A stretch of 64,000 nucleotides of DNA from Geodermatophilus tzadiensis (lineage in GTDB: Bacteria > Actinomycetota > Actinomycetes > Mycobacteriales > Geodermatophilaceae): the NCBI RefSeq assembly GCF_003002915.1, contig NZ_PVTG01000021.1, positions 1 to 64,000 on the forward strand, in the 5' to 3' direction. Of this stretch, positions 16,945 to 24,349 are shown piece by piece. The number at the start of each line of letters is the position of its first letter. The stretch's first letter is position 1. The notes beneath the pieces are model-generated. The model ran no database searches and was not told where the DNA came from. It worked only from the letters and a program-made list of their open reading frames with translations. The translations under genes were made by a program, and so were the position numbers.

Positions 16945-18263
16945 TTCCGGAGCAGGTCGCCGACGTGCGAGGTCAGCCCGACCGAGCCGTGGACGCGGAT
17001 CCCGGCATTCCGCCGGCGCGCCGCGGTGATCAGCGTGCCGAGCTCGTCGAGCCCGTCGGCGGCGTTGAAGTCCAGCCACTCCTGCGGGTCGCCCGGACTG
17101 AGCACGCCGCGGCCGCGGAAGAAGTGTGTGGCGACATGTGCCTGTACCACCCACGCGGTGTTCCCGTCGTGCGCCCACTCCAACCGGACCGGACCGAGGA
17201 CCGCTCGCGCCAACGCGGCTACCGCGAGTACGTCGGCGACGACGTCGTCCGGCACGGCCTCAGGTGGCTGCTGGCCGAGCATGAACGCGTCCCCGCTCCC
17301 GGGGACGCCCTCCACGTGGTCGGGGCGGTCGTCGCCGGAGGGGATGGTGGCGCCCGACCAGCGCGCGTCGACCGCCTCCTGCGACAGCACCGAGGCGATG
17401 TTCGTGCCGTCCGGGTCCTCGGCATGGAGGAGCGCGAACGGGTCGGTCCAGTACGGCACGGTGGTGAACTTGCCCGGCGCTTGCTCGGTGGGGCAGGTGC
17501 GGGTCCAGTGGTCCGCGGTGCCGGTCGCGCTGCCGAAGGTGAACGGCGCGACCCGCCGCCCGACCACAGTGGTGCGCGGGACGGGCAGGCCCAGGCTGTG
17601 CGCCATGAGCAGCCCGTACGCCTTGTCGCCGAGGTGCCGGCTGAACCGGTTGGGCCAGCTCGGGGCCGCCGTCAACGTCCCGGGGTCGACGTCCTCGGTC
17701 TCCCACCACAGCGTGTGCGTCCGGCGGTGACCAACGCGGCCGGGGTGCACGGAGAACTCCAGCCGCTCGCCGTCGGCGGACTCGATCTCCGGCACGAAGC
17801 CGTAGACCGCCGTCAGCAGGCGGACGGCGAGGTCATGCGGCAGCGACGCAGCACCGGGCTTCTCCACGGTGCGGGGCGTGTCGTCCGGGGCGAACTCGAC
17901 GATGCCACCGAGCGCCACGCCGGAGACACCGCCGTCGCGGACGTCGACCGTCTCGTTGACGATCGTGAAGAAGCCGTCCGCGGCCAGGGAGCGCACCAGC
18001 GCGGCGGCCTCGGCGGCCGACGCCAAGCCGTAGTGGAAGGGGCACCCCTTCTCGCGGTCGGGACGGAAGCTGCGGACGTTCACCGTGCCCGCCGACTCCA
18101 GCAGGACCGCGGTGATCGCTGCCTCGACGTCGCCGCCGACCTCGCCGGCGCTCGTGCACGCGTGCCGGAGCGCCGGTTGGGTGCCGGAGGAGAAGCTGAC
18201 GAAACGGGCGACGTTCCCCCGTCGCGCTAGCGCGGCCAGACGGTCGTCTTTCAGGGCGGTCAC
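16911..18263 (-). CDS. ATP-grasp / PEP-synthase-like protein paired with an NDT-like enzyme
   Basis: A 450-aa protein that I cannot assign to a studied family by name. Its second half reads like the ATP-grasp (PPDK_N) domain of PEP synthase and pyruvate phosphate dikinase: DKAYGLLMAHSLGLPVPRT (about 210-230), NIASVLSQEAVDARWSG (about 290), HVEGVPGSGDAFMLG, and VRLEWAHDGNTAWVVQAHV (about 373-391), where the E-W-A...VVQA pattern is the nucleotide/metal-binding end. The phosphohistidine and PEP-binding domains of full PEP synthases are absent. The first half, with TIVNETVDVRDGGVSGVALGG, EFAPDDTPRTVEKPG and LEFSVHPGRVG, is conserved-looking but of unknown fold. The start ATG 18263 overlaps the stop of the upstream gene by four bases, so the two products probably act together. 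Confidence 0.72.
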   Translation of the reverse strand: MTALKDDRLAALARRGNVARFVSFSSGTQPALRHACTSAGEVGGDVEAAITAVLLESAGTVNVRSFRPDREKGCPFHYGLASAAEAAALVRSLAADGFFTIVNETVDVRDGGVSGVALGGIVEFAPDDTPRTVEKPGAASLPHDLAVRLLTAVYGFVPEIESADGERLEFSVHPGRVGHRRTHTLWWETEDVDPGTLTAAPSWPNRFSRHLGDKAYGLLMAHSLGLPVPRTTVVGRRVAPFTFGSATGTADHWTRTCPTEQAPGKFTTVPYWTDPFALLHAEDPDGTNIASVLSQEAVDARWSGATIPSGDDRPDHVEGVPGSGDAFMLGQQPPEAVPDDVVADVLAVAALARAVLGPVRLEWAHDGNTAWVVQAHVATHFFRGRGVLSPGDPQEWLDFNAADGLDELGTLITAARRRNAGIRVHGSVGLTSHVGDLLRKAGVPGRLAEA

Positions 18264-18871
18264 CGGACCGCGCCGCCGGCCGGCGCGGGGGAGAGCTCGC
18301 GTGCAGCCGCGCCCAGGGCCGAGGAGTCACAGCCAGCCGCGTCGAGCGCCGCGATGGCGTCATGCAGCAGGCGCTCACCGTCCTCGACGGACAGCGGGGC
18401 GAGGGTGTGCTCGAGCAGCTCGGCGCCGACGCGCTGCGCCGCCACGAACTCCAGCGCACATCCGGTGCTGAACTGCCAGCCCTCGCTGAACACCACCGTG
18501 CCGGCGTGCTGCTCGACCAGGCGGGTCCAGAAGCGGTGGTAGTCCGGCTGGTGCCAGCCCGCGATGTCGGCGAGCATCGTCGGGTCGACGACGGGCCGGT
18601 CGGCCCAGCGGGCGCGGCAACGGCGCACCAGCGGGCGGGCGCGCTCCAGATTGGGCGCGATGATCTCCTTGCGCAGCCGAGCCCAGTAGGCCGGCGTCCC
18701 CTGGTCGGCCTGCGCCGGGTACCAGGTGGCGAAGTCGCGGCCGGTGGTGATCGGCGCGCTCACGTACACCGCGTTGCCGTCCTCGACGCCGAGGCAGCGG
18801 AGGAAACCGAGGAGGGCGTCGACCATCGCGTCGGCCGGCGGAGTCGGGTGGCTCACGGTGTCCTCGCTCAT
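18260..18871 (-). CDS. Nucleoside 2-deoxyribosyltransferase-like protein
   Basis: A 203-aa protein with the hallmarks of the nucleoside deoxyribosyltransferase-like superfamily. It has the N-terminal VYVSAPITTGRDF (residues about 31-43), where a nucleotide-sugar ligand normally sits. After a helical part comes SEGWQFSTGCALEFVAA (about 123-139), with the G-W-x-x-S-x-G-C-x-x-E pattern that carries the catalytic Glu. Enzymes of this superfamily cleave or transfer N-glycosidic bonds of nucleosides, nucleotides or NAD-like molecules. ATG 18871 (SEDTVSHP) is chosen because upstream sequence in frame lacks protein character. No Shine-Dalgarno is evident, so the message may be leaderless. It is the first gene of a two-gene operon with the ATP-grasp protein and is divergent from the membrane protein to the right. 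Confidence 0.7.
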   Translation of the reverse strand: MSEDTVSHPTPPADAMVDALLGFLRCLGVEDGNAVYVSAPITTGRDFATWYPAQADQGTPAYWARLRKEIIAPNLERARPLVRRCRARWADRPVVDPTMLADIAGWHQPDYHRFWTRLVEQHAGTVVFSEGWQFSTGCALEFVAAQRVGAELLEHTLAPLSVEDGERLLHDAIAALDAAGCDSSALGAAARELSPAPAGGAVR

Positions 18872-18992
18872 GGGCAGGGAGGGTAGACGCTGAGTGAGAC
18901 GGTTCCGGGATGCCGTGCGGGCGTCGGAATACGTCTCACTCCTCCGGGGCGTCGGCTTAAGGGTCGTCCCCGCTCCGCCGACGACTACCACC

Positions 18993-20411
18993 GTGTCGAG
19001 TCCGGTCGATAAAGAATTTGAAGCTGAACGCTTCGAACTGTTGAGCTTCACCTACAACGAGGTCCTCGCAGCGACCAAGCACCAAGACGAGAAGATCAAC
19101 AAGCTACTCACCGCGATCGCCTTCCTCGTCGCGGGAGCGTTAGCGCTGGCCAATCTCGCCGACGCGAGATTTGCAATGCGACTGTTCGAGCTCTCAGGCA
19201 GCGCATCCGTGCCGCTGATCCTGCTGATGGTCGGGGTATTCCTCGTCGGGGTCTTGGCGGCGGTGGTAATGCTCATTGGCACGATGACTTCCCCGTTGCG
19301 GTTCCCGGGCGGTAGTCGCCCGGACGCCCCCGCCATTCCCTATGTGACAGGTCTTCACGCCGGACAGGTCTACTTCAACGAGATCGCCTCGGGCTCGCTG
19401 GCTGAATGGCACCGGAAGTGGCACGTCAAGCCGGCCGAACTGCTCCTGCGGGAACGCAACGAGTCGCTTGTCCGGGAGACCCACAACCTCGCCGTACGGG
19501 CGGAGTACAAGTACGCGCGGACGAGTGAGGCCGTTGCTGTGCTCTCGTTCGCACTCCTGTCCTTCGCTTCGGCGGCGGTGTTGCTCATTCGAGCGGCTGT
19601 GGATCCGCTGACGGACGGGACGTCTCCCGCTTCGCCCGTGCCGATGGACTGGCGTCTGCGCGTGGGGCTCGCTGCCGTCCTGCTGGGGTACGGCTGGTTG
19701 CAACTCCGGAACTCCGTCCGCGGTGAGTTGCAGTCCGTCGCCGACCTGGCGTCACTCTTAGAGAAGGAGGAAGAGGGTGGACGGCGCGAGGTTCTTCGGG
19801 AACAGAGTTGGATTCGTACCGCAGCCCATCCGCTTGCCGTGGCACTTGTGCCAGCGTGGTTCGTCCTGGCGCCTGCGGACCACTGGGCCTGGGTGGGGAT
19901 CGCCGGTGCTGTGGCTCTCCCCTGGCTCGCCTGGTGGCTCCTCAGCAGGGCGCTGGCCATTTCGAATGATGCCGTCGACGCGCGGATGAGCCAGATCTGC
20001 GAAGTGGAATCGGGAGTAAACTCGTCGGCCGAAGACAGGTCGCCTTTTGTCGAGCGAAGTAAGCACCTGAAGGCACGACAGAAGACCGTGCGGCGGTGGA
20101 CCGGCGCGGTCGCTCTCATCTACGTAGCCGCGGGGTCATCGTTTGTCTACGCCGACTGGTACCCGGGTCAACTCCTGCTGGCCCTTGCGGGAAGCGTGAG
20201 TCTGCTGGTTTCTGCTCTCGTGGCGACCGCTACTCGGCAGCGCCGTCGGGTGGACCGGTACGAGGAGAGACGTGACAAGGCGCTGGCCGCGGCAGAAGGT
20301 CCCGACGCTGGGCGGGAAATGAGTGATGTACGTAGGAACGGAGCGGCATCCCACCGTCCGCGGGTCGATGACGAGGTGGCCGAGCCAGACGAGCACCCAG
20401 TCCGCCACTGA
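18993..20411 (+). CDS. Multi-pass membrane protein, PycTM/SLATT-like effector candidate
   Basis: About 472 aa starting at GTG 18993 (SSPVDKEF); GTG 18894 would add 33 residues that look less protein-like. Residues about 22-55 (FTYNEVLAATKHQDEKINKL then a hydrophobic helix) resemble the start of PycTM/SLATT domains, which are membrane-pore effectors of Pycsar and related signalling defence systems. Further helices come near residues 70-95 (LILLMVGVFLVGVLAAVVML), 180-200, 225-240, 295-335 and a pair near 385-425. The domain is therefore possibly duplicated (seven to eight helices), with a basic C-terminal tail. GC and codon use are clearly below those of the neighbours (for example AAA GAA TTT), which suggests recent transfer. 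No cyclase or nucleotide-sensing partner is adjacent. The function is unproven. Confidence 0.6.
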   Translation: MSSPVDKEFEAERFELLSFTYNEVLAATKHQDEKINKLLTAIAFLVAGALALANLADARFAMRLFELSGSASVPLILLMVGVFLVGVLAAVVMLIGTMTSPLRFPGGSRPDAPAIPYVTGLHAGQVYFNEIASGSLAEWHRKWHVKPAELLLRERNESLVRETHNLAVRAEYKYARTSEAVAVLSFALLSFASAAVLLIRAAVDPLTDGTSPASPVPMDWRLRVGLAAVLLGYGWLQLRNSVRGELQSVADLASLLEKEEEGGRREVLREQSWIRTAAHPLAVALVPAWFVLAPADHWAWVGIAGAVALPWLAWWLLSRALAISNDAVDARMSQICEVESGVNSSAEDRSPFVERSKHLKARQKTVRRWTGAVALIYVAAGSSFVYADWYPGQLLLALAGSVSLLVSALVATATRQRRRVDRYEERRDKALAAAEGPDAGREMSDVRRNGAASHRPRVDDEVAEPDEHPVRH

Positions 20412-20526
20412 TACGCAGATCACCTCTTGGTGGGGAGACCGTGCCGTCGCGCTTGAGGACGGCGTCGCTCCGACCGAACGGGATTCACGGGCGGCCCTAT
20501 CGCCGTTCAGCTATTAGGAGGAGCAC

Positions 20527-21069
20527 GTGAGCGCAGTTGTCATCCAGAACAGTCGGCAAGGGCAGCCGCCGCCGCCCGCCCCTCGGAGGGAGGACGGGGG
20601 GCTCTATCTGTACTCCATGTTCTTCGACGGCTTCGAGAGCATCGCGTTCGCGGACAAGCCTGAGGAACTCCTCGCCGTCCTTATTCTGGGCTATGACGAG
20701 ATGGACGACGCCGGTCGGCTGGAGCACCGCATTCGGTTGGCCATCCGGGCCCAGGTCGTCGTCCAGGCGTACATCAACGCCGACCTGGACGCGGAGGACG
20801 CCGAGCCCCTGACCGAGGAGGAACGGGCGATCCTCCACGGTCCGCGCCACGAGCAGCCGCGGGTCGACTCCTGGGACCCGCAGGTGCCGCTGGTGCTCGT
20901 CGAGACCGGCTATGCGCCCTACACCGACATCGACCAGCCGATCCCCGGCATCGCCGACGTCCAGGACCCGCCTAACCTCATCTGGCTACGCCCTATCGAC
21001 GAGTACGGCTTCCTCGAGTCGCTGCACCAGGCCGGGTTCATCGCCCTGCACGAGGCTGTGACCACCTGA
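20527..21069 (+). CDS. Hypothetical protein, 180 aa
   Basis: A soluble acidic protein without a family that I recognise. It starts at GTG 20527, three bases after a strong AGGAGGAG (20516-20523). A Pro/Arg-rich opening (GQPPPPAPRRED) is followed by LYSMFFDGFESIAFADKPEELLAVLILGYDEMD, a predicted alpha/beta core rich in acidic residues (DLDAEDAEPLTEEE), and a C-terminal part with LVLVETGYAPYTDI and NLIWLRPIDEYGFLESLHQAGF. There is no signal peptide or membrane segment. Its stop overlaps the start of the next small gene by one base (TGATG), so both are co-expressed. It could be an immunity-like or adaptor protein; nothing in the sequence settles that. Confidence 0.75.
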   Translation: MSAVVIQNSRQGQPPPPAPRREDGGLYLYSMFFDGFESIAFADKPEELLAVLILGYDEMDDAGRLEHRIRLAIRAQVVVQAYINADLDAEDAEPLTEEERAILHGPRHEQPRVDSWDPQVPLVLVETGYAPYTDIDQPIPGIADVQDPPNLIWLRPIDEYGFLESLHQAGFIALHEAVTT

Positions 21070-21254
21070 TGGCCACGCCGTTCACTCCCGAGAACATCCA
21101 TCAGGGGGACGACGACCGCTGGTACCACGACGGCGTCGACGTGACCGACCGGCCGGTGTGGTTCCAGTGCCCCGAGGGTCACGAGTACCAATTCACCTTG
21201 GCCGAGGCGGTCGCTCGTCGTGCCCGGTGTCCGGAGTGCCACCCGGATCAATGA
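21069..21254 (+). CDS. Small zinc-ribbon protein, 61 aa
   Basis: ATG 21069 overlaps the upstream stop by one base. The short protein has WYHDGVDVTDRPVWFQCPEGHEY followed by ARCPECHPDQ. The CPEGH and CPECH pairs about 20 residues apart look like a single zinc ribbon, similar to the treble-clef/zinc-ribbon repeats found next to restriction-endonuclease-like proteins. It lacks any catalytic domain of its own. Given the tight coupling it probably works with the 180-aa protein. Confidence 0.7.
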   Translation: MATPFTPENIHQGDDDRWYHDGVDVTDRPVWFQCPEGHEYQFTLAEAVARRARCPECHPDQ

Positions 21255-21372
21255 CCGCCCCAGCATCGCCCGATCAGGTGGTCCTCGGCGGGGGCGCCTC
21301 ACTACGGGGCGGTCCTGTCACTGGTGCCCGGCACCGTCGGGGTCGTTCGTTCCGCGACTCCTGGAAAGCCCC

Positions 21373-21789
21373 ATGCCGATGACCTCCGTCCGCCCTGTCT
21401 CGTCCACCGTCCCGATGTCCCAGGACGTCGTGGCGACCGGCGCCGCCGCTCTCCTCGGACGCGCCGGATTCGCCGCCACGACCGGCGCCTTCGGCGACCT
21501 GACTACCGCCGAGGTGCTGTTGCGCGACGGTCGGCGCCTGGTGCTCGTGCCGATGGTGGAGACGCTCTGTAGCGACCGTGAGGCACCTGACGTCGATCTG
21601 TGGCACGTGCTCGTCCGCGCCGCCGACGGTGCGTTCCTTGAGTTCGCGGACGGCGAGGGGCGCGAGGACCCGTGTCCGTCGGTGCTGTGGGCCCGCCGCG
21701 CGGGTGTGGACCCAGTGGTGGCGGTCTCTCTCGTACAGGCGGCGCTGGCCGACGACGAGGTCTCGGCTCACTTGGCGCTCTCCGTCTGA
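21373..21789 (+). CDS. Hypothetical protein, 138 aa
   Basis: The chosen start is ATG 21373 (PMTSVRPV). The frame is open upstream to 21220, but that part reads like non-coding sequence. The mature-looking core TGAAALLGRAGFAATTGAFGDLTTAEVLLRDG, LVLVPMVETLCSDREAP and DLWHVLVRAADGAFLEFADGEG is a small mixed alpha/beta domain with no catalytic motif that I recognise. It ends with VDPVVAVSLVQAALADDEV. There are no membrane segments. It is convergent with the ADP-ribose operon, with about 180 bases of apparently empty sequence (21790-21969) in between. The coding call is moderate. Confidence 0.55.
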   Translation: MPMTSVRPVSSTVPMSQDVVATGAAALLGRAGFAATTGAFGDLTTAEVLLRDGRRLVLVPMVETLCSDREAPDVDLWHVLVRAADGAFLEFADGEGREDPCPSVLWARRAGVDPVVAVSLVQAALADDEVSAHLALSV

Positions 21790-21969
21790 GCCCTGCGCCG
21801 GCGAGTGCAAAGCCGGTGCCACGGTGAGGTGTGCGGGTCCGAGGACGTGGGCTCTGTCGTCCTCAGACCCGCACCCGCCCGCACGGATGTGGGCCAGCCG
21901 GACGTGAGCGGCGCGAGTGGCTGGCCATCGCCGTCCTCCGTCCGTCATACGGGTCGATCGTCGCAGGCG

Positions 21970-22635
21970 TCATCGGCGGGCCGGCATCTCGGTCGGCACC
22001 GCGGCTCGCTCGGTATTGGCCGCAGCGAGCAACTCGCCGACGGCGCGGTGCAGTGCGTCGGTGATCGAGTGGCCGGGCAGCCGCTGGGAGACCGCACGCT
22101 CGACGCTCGTGTAGTACCAGAGCAGCTCGTCGCGCGAGGCGTTGAACGTCGACCAGAAGTCCGGCCCGTACCGGCGGACGTCAGACGCGATGCAGAGCCC
22201 GTTGTGCGTCTTGTCGGCCGCGGTCACGAGCAGGGCGTCCAGGGGCTTGTGGCTCAGCCCGGCGACGTAGTCGCGCTTGCGCTCGGCCCAGGTCCCACTA
22301 CGGTTGCCGTCGGCGTCCAGTCCGTCCGAGCACGCCCGCACGATGTCCGCGACACCGCCGCCGAAGCGCGAGCGGATCTCGTTCAGGACCTTGCCGCCGG
22401 TGCCCTTGGGGGCGTCCTCGACGGCGTCGTGCAGCAGCCCGGCGATCGCCTGGTCCTCGCTGCCGCCGTGCTCGAGAACCAGCGCGCTGACGCTCATCAG
22501 GTGCGTCATGTAGGGAACCCGCGAGCCCTTGCGCAGCTGCTTCCGGTGGTGCTCCGACGCGTACGCCAGCGCCTCGTCGTAGCGGGTCGACAGCGGCCCG
22601 CTGCCCATGTCCTTGCGCTCTTCGAGCGTCGTCAT
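21970..22635 (-). CDS. HD-domain phosphohydrolase (SpoT/MESH1-like), last gene of the ADP-ribose operon
   Basis: A 221-aa protein with the short SpoT-type HD fold. It has DEALAYASEHHRKQLRKG (residues about 20-37), VPYMTHLMSVSALVLEHG with the first metal-binding His, GLLHDAVEDA with the HD pair (near 68), and a later ADKTHNGLCIASDVRRYG where the family has its last metal-ligand Asp/Asn. Such enzymes remove pyrophosphate from (p)ppGpp or hydrolyse other nucleotide phosphates. The rest of the operon suggests an ADP-ribose- or NAD-derived substrate here, but that is inference. ATG 22635 follows GGAGAGGA on the minus strand and overlaps the stop of the ADP-ribosyltransferase gene by four bases. 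Confidence 0.82.
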   Translation of the reverse strand: MTTLEERKDMGSGPLSTRYDEALAYASEHHRKQLRKGSRVPYMTHLMSVSALVLEHGGSEDQAIAGLLHDAVEDAPKGTGGKVLNEIRSRFGGGVADIVRACSDGLDADGNRSGTWAERKRDYVAGLSHKPLDALLVTAADKTHNGLCIASDVRRYGPDFWSTFNASRDELLWYYTSVERAVSQRLPGHSITDALHRAVGELLAAANTERAAVPTEMPARR

Positions 22636-23888
22636 CCGTTCCGTCCTCTCCTCACCGCGGCGACGGTCGCCTCGACCGTCGCCTCTTCCGTCGTCGTCCG
22701 TGAGGCCGCCCGCGTGGCGGCCCACTGGCTGTTGGGGTCGTCACCCGTCGCGCCCCGTCCCGGGGTCGGCGGCCAGTAGCGCACGACCCGCACCTCGTCC
22801 GCGTCCCGCGCGCGGGTGACCGTCGCCGAGTCCTCGGCGCCCAGCCGCAGCTCGAGCCTCTCCGCGCCGGCCGACCGGGTCAGCGAGCTGCCCACGACAC
22901 CCGGGACGGTGCTCAGTACGTCCAGCAGCAGGTCGTCCGAACCCACCCGGTCGCCGCTCGCGCCGATCCACCGCAGGCGGACGTGCGTCGTCTCCCCGCG
23001 CTGCTCCTGCCCGAGGACCCGGTACCGACCGCCGGTCACGAGTTCCTCCTCCTCGGCCTTGACGCCGGACGCCACCCACGTCGGGGCGGCGGGGAACGGG
23101 CCGGCGAGCTCGAAGAGGAACCGGGTGCCGAACCCCTTGGCGACCGCGGGACTCAGCGAGACGCCCCACAGCGGCATCTCGATCGAGCCGGTCCGCAGCT
23201 GCCGTTCGATCTGCGGGTCCTGCTCCGGCTTGGCGGCGAGGCCGCGGCCGGCGAAGCCGCGCACCGGCAGGCCGACCCGCGCGTTCCACCCATTGGCGTC
23301 GAGGTGGTCGGCGGCGTTCACCGCGCGGAGCAGGTCGATGCCCGCCCGGAGGTCCGGAAGCGACACCCGCGCCTGCCGCTCCTGCGCGGTGATGAACGGC
23401 GCGGAGAAGTAGTGCCGCACACCGGCCAGGACGTGGGCGGCGCCGCGGAGCCTAGAGGACCCGCTGTCCCGTCCGCCCTGCCACATCTCGCAGGCGACGG
23501 CCAGGTCCTCCGCGGCGACGGCCGGCTGCTCGTCTGGGCGGGCCAGGTCGCGCGAGGCCATCTGCCGTCGCCGCAGCTCCCGCGCGGCGTCCTCGACCTC
23601 GCGGACGACGAGTTCCACGGCCTCGTCGTCGCCCGTCGCGGTGCCGGCCTCCGTCCCGCGCGCGCCGGAGGAGGTGGAGCCGTCGTCCGGCGCGTCGGTC
23701 TCGATCCGCCCGTCGGGCCGGAGGGTGACGCCCTGGCTGTAGTAGGTCAGCGGGTGGCGGCTGGTGACGTCGACGTGCAGCGCCCCGTCCTCGCCGACGA
23801 ACACGCGGACGGCGACGTCCTCGTCGTCCCGGCCGGCGACGCGCTCGGCCACCCGGCCGCGGACCGCGGCGATGTCTACGACGGTCAT
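22632..23888 (-). CDS. ADP-ribosyltransferase (R-S-ExE class)
   Basis: A 418-aa protein. The C-terminal half shows the three elements of arginine-type ADP-ribosyltransferases in order: VGLPVRGFAGRGL with the NAD-binding Arg (near residue 207), GVSLSPAVAKGFGTRFLFEL with the S-x-S strand (near 245), and SGVKAEEEELVTGGRYRVL with the catalytic E-x-E (near 274-279). The last strand of the fold is the THVRLRWIG region. The N-terminal 200 residues have a beta-rich start (VRVFVGEDGALHVDVTS), a low-complexity linker and a helical segment with a VRHYFSAPF motif; their function is unknown. The target could be a protein or a nucleic acid. The start ATG 23888 overlaps the previous gene by four bases, and the stop overlaps the HD gene. 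Confidence 0.78.
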   Translation of the reverse strand: MTVVDIAAVRGRVAERVAGRDDEDVAVRVFVGEDGALHVDVTSRHPLTYYSQGVTLRPDGRIETDAPDDGSTSSGARGTEAGTATGDDEAVELVVREVEDAARELRRRQMASRDLARPDEQPAVAAEDLAVACEMWQGGRDSGSSRLRGAAHVLAGVRHYFSAPFITAQERQARVSLPDLRAGIDLLRAVNAADHLDANGWNARVGLPVRGFAGRGLAAKPEQDPQIERQLRTGSIEMPLWGVSLSPAVAKGFGTRFLFELAGPFPAAPTWVASGVKAEEEELVTGGRYRVLGQEQRGETTHVRLRWIGASGDRVGSDDLLLDVLSTVPGVVGSSLTRSAGAERLELRLGAEDSATVTRARDADEVRVVRYWPPTPGRGATGDDPNSQWAATRAASRTTTEEATVEATVAAVRRGRNG

Positions 23889-24349
23889 CCGCACACCGGG
23901 CAGGCGCCGCTCGGGAGGAGCGCCATCCAGTGCGACGGGCAGGTGGCGACCAACTCGGCGACCTTCTTCGCCGAACTGGCGCCGACGCTCGATCGCGGAC
24001 CGGCGGCGCGCCACACGACCGCCTCCCGTGCGACGGACAGGGCGGCGTCGGGCGCGCCGGCCAGGGCCTCGGCCGTGAGGTGCAGGTACGTGGTCGCCGG
24101 TGTCTTCGGGTGGACGGTCGCGCCGGGTAGCCGTGCCGCGATCGACGCCGCGTCGTCGGGCTCGACGGCGATTGAGATCCACGTCCGGTGCAGGTACACC
24201 GCCACGGCGCCCTCCATGGAGGGGCGGAGGCTGACGTACTGCTCCTGCCGGTCGGACTCGACGGCGGTCTCCGCGGCCAGCGTGGTCGCGAGAGTCTTGA
24301 TCGCCTGCGCCGGGGCCAGGTCGTCGAGGTGCTCCTGCAGGGTGCTCAC
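23885..24349 (-). CDS. Unknown 154-aa protein between the ARG-phosphatase and the ADP-ribosyltransferase
   Basis: I do not recognise this family. The N-terminus is helical (STLQEHLDDLAPAQAIKTLATTLAAE). A beta-rich core follows: QYVSLRPSMEGAVAVYLHRTWISIAVEPDDAASIAARLPGATVHPKTPATTYLHL, in which KTPATTYL looks like a conserved loop. The C-terminus has TCPSHWMALLPSGACPVCG, with three Cys residues that could form a metal site together with the His. It overlaps both neighbours by four bases (start 24349, stop 23885), so it is produced together with the hydrolase and the transferase. It could be a specificity factor, a carrier substrate of the ADP-ribosylation or an antitoxin. None of these is supported beyond the context. 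Confidence 0.75.
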   Translation of the reverse strand: MSTLQEHLDDLAPAQAIKTLATTLAAETAVESDRQEQYVSLRPSMEGAVAVYLHRTWISIAVEPDDAASIAARLPGATVHPKTPATTYLHLTAEALAGAPDAALSVAREAVVWRAAGPRSSVGASSAKKVAELVATCPSHWMALLPSGACPVCG

